This document shows positions 6,418 to 15,101 of a stretch of 52,935 nucleotides of DNA, piece by piece. A program made the position numbers and the translations under genes. Positions within the stretch are counted from its first letter, which is position 1, and the number at the start of each line of letters is the position of its first letter. The stretch spans positions 1-52,935 of the forward strand of contig NZ_NFJB01000027.1 of NCBI RefSeq assembly GCF_002159645.1. Direction: 5' to 3'. The DNA is from Parabacteroides sp. An277 (GTDB lineage: Bacteria; Bacteroidota; Bacteroidia; Bacteroidales; Tannerellaceae). The notes below the pieces were generated by a model. The model did no database searches, was not told the DNA's origin, and was given only the letters and a program-made list of their open reading frames with translations.

Positions 6418-9400
6418 ATGACAAATATGATTAATTGGCTGCATATATCTGATTTACATTTAGGTAGTGAAGGTGCAATAACGAACATGATGCGCGATGA
6501 GTTGCCTGAATACTTAAAAGAACTAGGAGTAAAATGTGATTATGTATTCTGTACTGGTGACATTCGAACAGCAAATGTAAGTTCTAACGTATTTACGGAT
6601 GAAATGGCCGATTATTTGAAATCTATATGCGATGCAGTCCAGACATCAGTGGATAGATTGTATATAGTTGCCGGTAATCATGATGTGGATAGAGATGTTG
6701 ATGGTCGTCATGATGTTATCAGGAAAGTATTCCATGATAGCGAAAGGTACTATCACCCGGATAATGGCATTATAGAGCCGGAAGACCTGTCGGTCATTAT
6801 GACAGGAGAGAAAGATTTTCTTTCTTTTCTTAGCAAAATATACGACGCAGACCGACTCAAATTATATGGCAATCCCAAAATGCCGCATTTTAATATAGAG
6901 ACAGAACATTTCAATATTCTGCATGTAGATACCAATTTAGCATACACCAGCGGACAAGAACATAACGACTTGTTCGTTGGTACAAAGTTATTATATGACG
7001 CAGTACGTACGCTTAATAAGAATAAACCGACTATATTGCTTAGCCATTATCCGGTTACTTCGCTTATGCAAGGAGAGAAGAAAGTGCTCTCGACGATGCT
7101 GCAACATAATAGAGTGCGTCTATGGCTGGCTGGGCACGAACATGACCAAGTGCTACAGAAAGTTCATTATATCTATTCTTTACAAGCTGGTGTTTTGCGT
7201 AATGAACAAGATGTACGGTCTTCGGTCCTTTTAGGACGATACGACCCGACAACCTGTGCGTGTTTTGTAAATGCGCATACATGGTTTGAAGAAGGTTGGG
7301 CTAAGTATCCTTATGTTGATTTGGAGAACACGCCTCAAGATGTTTTTTCCATAAATTTAAGTCCTAAATTAAATGATAAGGTTGCTATTCCACAAGATCT
7401 GGAACAGGCGATGAACGGCCTTACATTAAGAGATGTTAATGTAGATTTAATTCAGCGGGAGCCGTTGCTCCCTGCAATTCAGAGCGATAATATCGTAGAA
7501 CGTACAGCTTTGTTGGATCGTTGCCTTAATGCACTGGATGATGGTAAAATACTCGTGATTTTTGGTTCTTTGAAAATAGGAAAATCGACTTTAGCAGCAC
7601 AAATACATCAGCACAGGCCAAAAACTGCCATATACGATTCTGTTTTGCAGACAGATCTGGAAAATAAGATAAAAATACTGCTAAAGGAAGGAAAGGGCGG
7701 TGAAAGTGTGTTGGTAAGCACGGGGGCATTAAATCTGAATATAGCAGGACTTGATGATAGTAGAGTTTGTCAGATTGAAGTACCTTTATTGACAGTCGCT
7801 GAAACCAAAGAACTTGTTGATACGTATAGACCAGAGCAGAACCCACATATGTTCATTTATGCACATAGTTGTGGACATCCTGTTCTTGTGCGAACACTTT
7901 GCGAATATTTGAAAGCTAATCATTGGCGATTAGATGAAAAACATTTTTCCAATCTTTTAGCATATAGTTTTGACTATAATCTGAGTAGAACAATGGCTGA
8001 TTTGATGCGGACATTGTTAGCTGATACGACTGATCGCGCTTTGCTAAATCGTCTGTTGATTGTGAATGGTACTTTCACTGAAGAAGATGCCTGCAAATTA
8101 GCCGGAATTGATCCATCTATTGACGAACCAAGAATGCGTTTAAATGGATTAGTTCCTACATGGGTAATGCCATTAGATAATTGTTTTAAAGCGAACCCAC
8201 TTATCAGTAAATTATGGAAGCCTGATGTGCCAGAACAAACTTTCAAAGATGCCAATTTATTATTAGCAGAAGGTATTTTGACTAAGAAAAAAGTACTTGG
8301 AGAACATGATGTACTGAATTATATCCTATACAGTATTAAAGGTGGTGCGGATAACAATGCTGGAAGAATGTACATCACAACCTTAATGAAATTGGATGAT
8401 ATTGGAGAATTGCCACATGGAAGCCTCCTTTGTAAATTATGGATAAATGTCCCCTTACCCAAAGGAATGTCTATTGATGTCAAGATAGGAATACGTTATC
8501 TTCAAATTGCACTTATCAAAGATCTGAGTGCAACTCAACGATCATTCTTGATAAAAGATTTAAAAGACAATGTCTCTAAATGTACTGATGCTGAAAAAAT
8601 ACCGTTCTATAGCAGCATGATTACAATGATTTGTTGGATGGAAGGTGACATTGAGGGTGGGTTGTCACATTATCATCGATACCTGGAAAGTAAAGGTGAT
8701 GATAATAAACTATTAAAGACTATTGGAGATGCAAAACCATTTTTTGATAATAACATTTGGTTTTTCCTTCTGCGTTTGTCTAATGAACAAGATTTCATTA
8801 ACTGGCTTGATGTATTCAAGGCAGATGATATTGAATACTCACATAACGACCATGTAATTTGCGAGTGTTGTTATCTTGCAATAGAACGACTTTGGAGGTA
8901 TCATTTAGGGGGTAAACCCGTTAATGATCGTGTGAAGATATTATTCAGAATTTTGGAAAAAGCAGAACTTAAGCGCTGTTCAGAACTTGCTATCGCTTGT
9001 GTTTTTGCAATTATGGAGATTTTTAATTCTGAACACCGTTATGAAGAAGCTCGATCGCTATATGAAAGCAAGTATTCTAAGTATGAAGAATTGCCATTTG
9101 CGCAGTTGATTTTGAATGGTTCAATGGGGAATAGCTACTTCCGAGATGTTGCTGAAGTACATGGTCATGCTCTTGATTACTTTAAAAGGTCACTTTCGAT
9201 TGCAGATACCGAGTTGATTCCTAATATTATGTTGCATGTTAAGCAAATGATGGCATACGTTCTGGCTGAGACTAATATTAATGTGGCAGTAAAAGAACTT
9301 GAAGAGGCACTACAATATGTTTCTGATGTTAAACATCGTATAGATATATATGAATACTATCAGTGCATAGGAGAGTTGTCATATGCATATTGGTGTGCGG

Positions 9401-10479
9401 GCAATAAACAGAAAGCTGTTGAAAAACTATCAGAATGTGTGCGTTTTGTCACGAATGACCTTCAAGATGGCAAAGAAAAATTTGCCAAGAGCTTTATCTG
9501 TTTATTAGGGTGTCTAATAATAAAGTATCAGTGCGACTTGGATAACAAACCTATGCCTAAAGATCAAGCAATTCCTCATCATGGGATGTTCACTGAAAAT
9601 GACTTAAGTTCATTTGATGATTTATATAGCGAAGACCGTATCTATACATCCTGTTATCAGATGTGTCAACTGTGTAAAATGGTCAGCTTAATGGATTTTG
9701 CTCGCGAATGGGCGCATAGAACACTGGATGCATGTAAGAAAAGAGGCGAAGTTCGCGAGATTCATTATATACTCTTCCTGTTATTACCATATTTTATTGA
9801 GGATAATGATAAAGATGCCATACTTTTTGTAATTAATCATACATGTGAAGCGCAGCGTATTAGTTATGAGAATCACCCTGAACTGCATAAAGAAAATGCA
9901 GACTTTGAGTTTGTTGAGTTTCGTATAGTACCTCTTCTAATGGTGTCGCTTAGTCAGAATCTTCGTGGAGATGATAGTGGTTTGAAACTCATTAAGAAGG
10001 TATTGGACAATTATCATCCAGTGAATAATCCTGAAAAATTTGAACTAGTGAAATCTGTGTTTGATAGACCTTCGTATGATAAAGACTATATAGCGGAAAT
10101 TAATAAGTTGGACATGAATGATAACTATGTTGTTTATATTTGTGCTTATCTGATGACAGCTTATCAAAGTGAGGCAGATTATGCATTTTCACTTCTAATT
10201 GCACTTTTGCCTATGTTGGAGAAACAATTGATTCAAATCTTGGGTGAAGATATAAAACCTATTATTAATCATTTTGTGACTGATTTTTGGAAGGCTAAAA
10301 TTCTAACAGCTCCTAACGAATTCAAAGATTACGAGTTCCTTCGAGAAAAGGGGCTTCCACTTATTGAAAAGTATGAAGGAAAAATAAATCAGGCAAATCA
10401 TACGATGCTTATCGTGAGCAATCATATAAATAAACTAATTAAGCTTAATGGCTTACAGGAGGATTGGATGGATAAGTGA
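6418..10479 (+). CDS. Metallophosphoesterase - P-loop NTPase - helical-repeat protein (STAND-like defence candidate)
   Basis: This 1353-residue protein joins three parts. Residues 1-290 are a calcineurin-like phosphoesterase with all metal motifs: DLH (12-14), GDI (47-49), GNHD (86-89), LLSHYP, and AGHEHD. Residues 350-620 contain a P-loop (GSLKIGKST, 383-391) and the winged-helix-like region expected of STAND or AAA NTPases. The last 700 residues are helical repeats of TPR type. The architecture effector-NTPase-repeat sensor is that of Avs-like antiviral proteins, in which the repeats recognise a phage product and the N-terminal enzyme is switched on. Here the effector would hydrolyse nucleic acid or nucleotides; target unknown. 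The ATG at 6418 or the in-frame ATG at 6427 may be used. It lies behind the AbiE pair. Confidence 0.8.
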   Translation: MTNMINWLHISDLHLGSEGAITNMMRDELPEYLKELGVKCDYVFCTGDIRTANVSSNVFTDEMADYLKSICDAVQTSVDRLYIVAGNHDVDRDVDGRHDVIRKVFHDSERYYHPDNGIIEPEDLSVIMTGEKDFLSFLSKIYDADRLKLYGNPKMPHFNIETEHFNILHVDTNLAYTSGQEHNDLFVGTKLLYDAVRTLNKNKPTILLSHYPVTSLMQGEKKVLSTMLQHNRVRLWLAGHEHDQVLQKVHYIYSLQAGVLRNEQDVRSSVLLGRYDPTTCACFVNAHTWFEEGWAKYPYVDLENTPQDVFSINLSPKLNDKVAIPQDLEQAMNGLTLRDVNVDLIQREPLLPAIQSDNIVERTALLDRCLNALDDGKILVIFGSLKIGKSTLAAQIHQHRPKTAIYDSVLQTDLENKIKILLKEGKGGESVLVSTGALNLNIAGLDDSRVCQIEVPLLTVAETKELVDTYRPEQNPHMFIYAHSCGHPVLVRTLCEYLKANHWRLDEKHFSNLLAYSFDYNLSRTMADLMRTLLADTTDRALLNRLLIVNGTFTEEDACKLAGIDPSIDEPRMRLNGLVPTWVMPLDNCFKANPLISKLWKPDVPEQTFKDANLLLAEGILTKKKVLGEHDVLNYILYSIKGGADNNAGRMYITTLMKLDDIGELPHGSLLCKLWINVPLPKGMSIDVKIGIRYLQIALIKDLSATQRSFLIKDLKDNVSKCTDAEKIPFYSSMITMICWMEGDIEGGLSHYHRYLESKGDDNKLLKTIGDAKPFFDNNIWFFLLRLSNEQDFINWLDVFKADDIEYSHNDHVICECCYLAIERLWRYHLGGKPVNDRVKILFRILEKAELKRCSELAIACVFAIMEIFNSEHRYEEARSLYESKYSKYEELPFAQLILNGSMGNSYFRDVAEVHGHALDYFKRSLSIADTELIPNIMLHVKQMMAYVLAETNINVAVKELEEALQYVSDVKHRIDIYEYYQCIGELSYAYWCAGNKQKAVEKLSECVRFVTNDLQDGKEKFAKSFICLLGCLIIKYQCDLDNKPMPKDQAIPHHGMFTENDLSSFDDLYSEDRIYTSCYQMCQLCKMVSLMDFAREWAHRTLDACKKRGEVREIHYILFLLLPYFIEDNDKDAILFVINHTCEAQRISYENHPELHKENADFEFVEFRIVPLLMVSLSQNLRGDDSGLKLIKKVLDNYHPVNNPEKFELVKSVFDRPSYDKDYIAEINKLDMNDNYVVYICAYLMTAYQSEADYAFSLLIALLPMLEKQLIQILGEDIKPIINHFVTDFWKAKILTAPNEFKDYEFLREKGLPLIEKYEGKINQANHTMLIVSNHINKLIKLNGLQEDWMDK

Positions 10480-10609
10480 TCTTTTTTGCTTATCAATATT
10501 CCTACACTAAATGCAGAAAACCGAATCAGGCTTGAAAGTAAACCTACCAGGGTTATTATATATTTATAGACTATAGTCTTGCTAGCCCAATAATAGGAAT
10601 TGTTATTTT

Positions 10610-10645
10610 GGCTTATCCCCAAGTCAACGCTTAGGGGGGTAAGCC
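10610..10645 (+). terminator. Hairpin downstream of the phosphoesterase-NTPase gene
   Basis: GGCTTATCCCC (10610-10620) pairs with GGGGGTAAGCC (10635-10645), then GTTTATCGTTTATTT. It lies 130 bases beyond the stop at 10479 in a gene-free stretch (10480-10708) that holds nothing else I can identify. Probable terminator, possibly serving both strands. Confidence 0.45.
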
Positions 10646-10708
10646 GTTTATCGTTTATTTAAGTCTGCCCCATTTTTCCTGCAAGCTCTATAAATACATC
10701 TCGTACAA

Positions 10709-12030
10709 CACTGCTGTCCGGAGAAATTTTACCATAAAGTAGGTTGCTCGACAGAACCCGCCTCCGGAACACAAACGGGAGTTGTCGGCTGATTATAAAT
10801 TTCACGGATATCCGCCCTCTGGAAGAGGACTTGTCCGATTGAGTTAGAGATAGAATGAAGACTTGGATCCAACCCGTATCGCTTCTTCGCAATGATGAGC
10901 AGAAGATAGTCCCAAATGGCTATCCATATCTGCGTGTACACGGCGTTCTTGGAAGTGCCGTAGAAAGTCTTGATGTGAAGATGCTGCTTGATCCATTTGA
11001 AGAACAGTTCTATCTGCCAGCGTTCACGGTAGAGTTCCGCAATAGTCAGCGGATCGTCAATCGCAAAGTTGTTGGTCAGAAATCGATATACTCTTCCAGT
11101 CTCAAAGTCTTCATACACAACAAGTCTCAATGTGTCTGGATACTTTCTGGTAGAGTAATATCCAGCAAGTCTGATAGTCTCATCCGAAAGAACGCCCGAG
11201 TCTTTGTTGACAGGTCTGGACTCAATAACCTCATAAGACATATTGTCCTTGGCGCGTGTAACAAAGTAGGCGCCCTTTTGCTGGAAATGTTTGTAAAGTT
11301 TCTCAAAGGCAACATACCCCCTATCCATCAGGTAGAAAGCACCTGCTTCAACAGGAATCTTGTCCATCATCCTGGCATCGTTAACCTTGCCTGGCGTGAG
11401 CATGACAAATGTGGGAATCGAGCCTCGCAGATCCATCAGTGTATGTATCTTGAACGCGCCCTTACCATGATGAAACTCGGCCCATGGACACAACTTAAGA
11501 CACAGTTCAATGGTACTGCTGTCAAACGCATATATCATCTCCTCAAGACCAATTCGCAGCTTTTCATCCTTGTAAAGCATCGTGGCTTCCTTTACCAAAG
11601 TCATCGCAAAGTCTTGATATATACGCCAATCCTTCTTCTCGTTGGCCTCCGCAAGCGTGGATCGAGGTATTGCCTTGATTCCGGAGCGATAGAGGTCGCC
11701 GCAGAGGTTAAGTGTAGTCTCTATATCTCTCAAACCATCTCTGTCAGTGAACTGTGCAAAACTCATCACCATGAACTGGTCACGACAATTGAATTTGATA
11801 GCATGCCGGTCACCTTTGTAGCGGTCGACACATTTCTTGAACTCGTATTCGTTAATGAGAGACATAATCTGAGCGAAGATTGTTTTTCCTTTGTTCATGG
11901 CTTGCGGATAACCTCTTGATGGCTACCGCAAAGTTACTGATGTTCTAATCGAAAAATTTTCTGATGCTTGTAACTTATTGATGTTTAATAATTAAAACAT
12001 TGTCGGAGAATTTTTCTCCGGACACTAGTG
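10709..12030 (-). mobile_element. IS4-family insertion sequence A (1322 bp)
   Basis: The inverted ends read CACTGCTGTCCGGAGAAA (10709-10726) and, from the other side, CACTAGTGTCCGGAGAAA (12030-12013), 16 of 18 identical. The 9-bp target duplication CTCGTACAA is present at 10700-10708 and 12031-12039. It sits between the phosphoesterase-NTPase gene and the end of the nuclease gene at 12053 and breaks no gene. Intact duplication and open transposase suggest a recent, possibly active insertion. Confidence 0.9.
10729..11898 (-). CDS. IS4-family transposase of insertion sequence A
   Basis: The 389-residue product is full length. The DDE triad is visible as AFDSSTIELC (first Asp), LMDRGYVAF (second Asp) and the IS4 signature YRERWQIELFFKWIKQHL (Glu). 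An N-terminal DUF4372-like region (FNCRDQFMVMSFAQFTDRDGLRDI) is typical of this subgroup in Bacteroidetes. It is more diverged from the transposases of IS B and IS C than they are from each other. Confidence 0.95.
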   Translation of the reverse strand: MNKGKTIFAQIMSLINEYEFKKCVDRYKGDRHAIKFNCRDQFMVMSFAQFTDRDGLRDIETTLNLCGDLYRSGIKAIPRSTLAEANEKKDWRIYQDFAMTLVKEATMLYKDEKLRIGLEEMIYAFDSSTIELCLKLCPWAEFHHGKGAFKIHTLMDLRGSIPTFVMLTPGKVNDARMMDKIPVEAGAFYLMDRGYVAFEKLYKHFQQKGAYFVTRAKDNMSYEVIESRPVNKDSGVLSDETIRLAGYYSTRKYPDTLRLVVYEDFETGRVYRFLTNNFAIDDPLTIAELYRERWQIELFFKWIKQHLHIKTFYGTSKNAVYTQIWIAIWDYLLLIIAKKRYGLDPSLHSISNSIGQVLFQRADIREIYNQPTTPVCVPEAGSVEQPTLW

Positions 12031-12052
12031 CTCGTACAATTAAAAATAGTAC

Positions 12053-13048
12053 TTAGAGAAGTTTCTCGCTCTTTCTAAGTGTTCCATCATTAATGCATGT
12101 GAACGTCTCGATATCTGGACAGAAGATTTCCTTGGCCTTAATATATCGTGAACATATCTCTTCGGAAAGATTCTCTTCTTCTCCTACTATGACCCATGAT
12201 TTAATCTTTCCGGAAAGAGATTTAGGGATAGATCGTCCCTCTGGTATAGTTACAAGACCAAGACTAACTTTCTGTTTCAACATGCTAGCGATATTCTTGT
12301 ATAGATCAGGATAATCCTCCAACACTTGGGTCAGAAGACGTTGATAAAATCCTACTTGAATTGGTGATGTGAATATTTTCTGTGGATCGTCTCCCTTCAA
12401 TTCAATAATTATTAAATCACCATCCCAAGTCAGACCGAGAAAGTCCACTTCTCCGTAAGTTGTTGCTACATTCTTCCTCAGGCTCTTCAATGACGGCCTG
12501 AACTCGTTTTCTAAAAGATTTTTGAGCTCGGCATCTATTTTGTCAAGTATTCTCTTCTTGGTTACTTCATTTCTGATCCCAATCACAAATTCCTTGTCAA
12601 TTATAATGAAGTCATCATCCGGTTTGTTCAAGAAAGTGTACCTACGGGCAATCAGATTCTGGTAATATCCTTCTGCCTTTTTCCCTGTCGATTCATTCCC
12701 ATAATATCTGGAAAGATTTGGATCTGCTTTCAGTTTGTCCAAAAGAGTATTCAAATAAACGGATTTAGTTATGTCTTCATAATATTCCGGGCAGAGGTCA
12801 TAATACTTTTTCTCATATGAAATTTTGCTTTTCCCACTCTTCTCTATTTTTATGATTTTACTTGTTCCGCGGTAAACGGAAAACCAAGAGTTGTTTTTAT
12901 TGCTTCCTGTTTGGAAATCTAGCTCAGGATGGTCCTTGACATACTGTATCATCCAATGGTATTGTCCACCTTCCTTGAATTGATTATAAATTACTGGATC
13001 CATTGTCCTGTTATAATAGAAGTCTGATGTTATGTTCTGCTTCGCCAT
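12053..13048 (-). CDS. PD-(D/E)XK nuclease-like protein linked to a GmrSD-like system
   Basis: The 331-residue product carries a nuclease motif: Asp202 in GEVDFLGLT followed by Glu216-x-Lys218 in IIIELKGDD, the arrangement of PD-(D/E)XK enzymes, with preceding helices (about 150-200). The N-terminal 120 residues are unrecognised. It is the third gene of a leftward operon after two DUF262 proteins, with an 86-base gap that holds a small inverted repeat (TACACT..AGTGTA near 13092). It may supply extra cleavage activity or be a DUF4263-like accessory; the pairing is inference. IS A lies just beyond its stop. Confidence 0.65.
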   Translation of the reverse strand: MAKQNITSDFYYNRTMDPVIYNQFKEGGQYHWMIQYVKDHPELDFQTGSNKNNSWFSVYRGTSKIIKIEKSGKSKISYEKKYYDLCPEYYEDITKSVYLNTLLDKLKADPNLSRYYGNESTGKKAEGYYQNLIARRYTFLNKPDDDFIIIDKEFVIGIRNEVTKKRILDKIDAELKNLLENEFRPSLKSLRKNVATTYGEVDFLGLTWDGDLIIIELKGDDPQKIFTSPIQVGFYQRLLTQVLEDYPDLYKNIASMLKQKVSLGLVTIPEGRSIPKSLSGKIKSWVIVGEEENLSEEICSRYIKAKEIFCPDIETFTCINDGTLRKSEKLL

Positions 13049-13134
13049 GTATTGAAATTTTGATTATAAATATAACCTTTTTTGATGTCATTATACACTT
13101 GGCAGTGTAGGTGATTTCTCGTTTAATATAAAAA

Positions 13135-15096
13135 TCATTCCAATTGTTTTTCTGAAAACAAAGCCTTACTGATTAATTCTTTTGCTTCTTGTTCTTTTTG
13201 TGCAATTTTCGTTTCGTCCCACCTTTCTCCTTTCTTAATAGTATTCATCATAGATTTTAATTTGAGACTATAGGTTTTCATAGCCTTAGCGTCACCAAAG
13301 TTTTCATATTTTGCTCCCGGGAGATTATTGGTAAACTTTGAATTCATACCTCTACTGACAAGACACAGATTTCCAAAACTATGTAGATGGTTAAAATCCA
13401 TTGGATCTTTATCCGTTGGATGTTGTGGGTAGAAATGTTCTACAGAAGTTCTGTACGAAAACTCAAAATCTGTATCCTTTGTCTCTTTCAATAACAGGTA
13501 ATCGTAAAAGTTAAATACAAAATTCTCCACATGTTCTCCTTTTTGTGGATACTCGTCTATATTGATATTTGACCATAGGATATCTTTATCATGATTTACA
13601 CTCTTTCCATTATTCTCGAATATAATAGTCTCAAATGGAACCTTATTTTCAGGGATTGCTAGGTATCTATCTAACATATATACTTTTGACAAATTCCATA
13701 AATATTCCGCATATTCAGTGGCATTTGTATTCCTATGATTATAGACATAGTATAAACTGGCATTCATCCAATGCTTATATATCTGAGTCGGTGCTGACAC
13801 ATGAAACATCGATAGGAGCATAATTATATTACGGTTTTGTCCAGATCCATCATCTTCGTATTCTGTTTGTGAGAAGGTGTCTTTGTAATAATATTTATCT
13901 TTATCTGCTTTTTGAGGTAATAATTTCTTCAGACTCCATTTATCTTGTTTTCTTTTAATGATGTATTTATCAAAGAGAAGACGTAAATCAAGGAGTTTCA
14001 TAATAAATTCTATGCTGAAACTAGCAGTATCTTTTTCACTTTTGATTACGCTTTTGAAAATCTTTGTCAACCTTTTGTCATCCAACACAACTTCTTTATT
14101 GTCAGGACGGATTATTTTTAGAACATGAAGCAGGAAGTTGGAAAAAGTAATCAATGAATGGTAAGTTTCTGATTGGTCTTTGTCGGTACTTTCTTCCCAT
14201 GGCTTTCTATAAGGTGTGTTGTTAGCAGCATCTACGAATAACCGCTCTAAAGAATGATTTTTTTCTTCGTCACCAAGATCGGAATTTTTATTGTATAATG
14301 CAGCTAAATCATTGAATGAAATTTTAATATTTTCAGTGCCATAGTTGTCAAACATTTGTTCTCTTATGTCTTTTGAGAAATTTAGCTGAACATATCTATC
14401 CATATTTGAACAGGCTTCCCAAATCAGATTAAATGCAGCCATGGCAGACTGATTTTCCTTAATTGGAGACATAAGATGTGCTTTCACAATTTCGTGTTGT
14501 TCAAGTTGCTCTCCCCTGGAGTTCATTATCTCAAAATAGTGATTAAGGTTTGTGTCTTTCGGAACACTTATCCGAAGAATGATTACCTTATTAAGTAGAT
14601 AATCAATAAAAGTAGAAACGGAAATCTCTTTATCCTGACAAATCTTATCAATTATACTCCACGCTTTGTTATACACAGCCATAATATTAGCATCAACAAC
14701 TCCATGATTAACAGTTTCAGGATTGTTGTACAATGCAAATAACGTGAGGTTTGATTTTTCTCTATGATCAAAAGAGAGATTTACCTTAGAATACCATGAT
14801 AAGTCATATTTTAAATAATTGTGTTTAAGCGCACATAGGAGAATTGTTATGGTTGTTGTTCTCTGTTGTCCATCAATTGTCTCGAAATACAAACTATTGT
14901 CCTTATGCCTTGGAAATACAATAAGATTTCCTATGTAATAGTTATTTGTGGGAGAATCTTTCGCATAGTCAGCTATATCCTGAATAAGTTGGGTTGTTTC
15001 GTCCAGTCCCCAGGCATAGTTTCTTTGATAAATAGGTATGCGGTATTCATTACTGTTAAGCAATTCTTTTATGGTAAGTTCTTGTATATCGTTCAT
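13135..15096 (-). CDS. DUF262/DUF1524 protein, GmrSD-like type IV restriction enzyme
   Basis: The 653-residue protein has the DUF262 (ParB-like/GmrS) N-terminus with IPIYQRNYAW (20-29) and DGQQRTTTIT (75-84), then a long helical middle and a C-terminal DUF1524 HNH domain with SVEHFYPQHP (about 555-565) and the NLCLVSRGMNSKFTN segment. In the GmrSD family the DUF262 part binds NTP and the HNH part cuts modified (for example glucosylated hydroxymethylcytosine) phage DNA. It begins 5 bases after the preceding DUF262 gene's stop, so the two are co-translated. All catalytic motifs look intact. Confidence 0.85.
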   Translation of the reverse strand: MNDIQELTIKELLNSNEYRIPIYQRNYAWGLDETTQLIQDIADYAKDSPTNNYYIGNLIVFPRHKDNSLYFETIDGQQRTTTITILLCALKHNYLKYDLSWYSKVNLSFDHREKSNLTLFALYNNPETVNHGVVDANIMAVYNKAWSIIDKICQDKEISVSTFIDYLLNKVIILRISVPKDTNLNHYFEIMNSRGEQLEQHEIVKAHLMSPIKENQSAMAAFNLIWEACSNMDRYVQLNFSKDIREQMFDNYGTENIKISFNDLAALYNKNSDLGDEEKNHSLERLFVDAANNTPYRKPWEESTDKDQSETYHSLITFSNFLLHVLKIIRPDNKEVVLDDKRLTKIFKSVIKSEKDTASFSIEFIMKLLDLRLLFDKYIIKRKQDKWSLKKLLPQKADKDKYYYKDTFSQTEYEDDGSGQNRNIIMLLSMFHVSAPTQIYKHWMNASLYYVYNHRNTNATEYAEYLWNLSKVYMLDRYLAIPENKVPFETIIFENNGKSVNHDKDILWSNINIDEYPQKGEHVENFVFNFYDYLLLKETKDTDFEFSYRTSVEHFYPQHPTDKDPMDFNHLHSFGNLCLVSRGMNSKFTNNLPGAKYENFGDAKAMKTYSLKLKSMMNTIKKGERWDETKIAQKEQEAKELISKALFSEKQLE

Positions 15097-15101
15097 AATA
15101 A

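Noticed and set aside
10855-11919. 354-codon plus-strand frame opposite the IS A transposase
   Set aside because: The minus-strand product carries the full IS4 catalytic signature and the inverted ends frame it.
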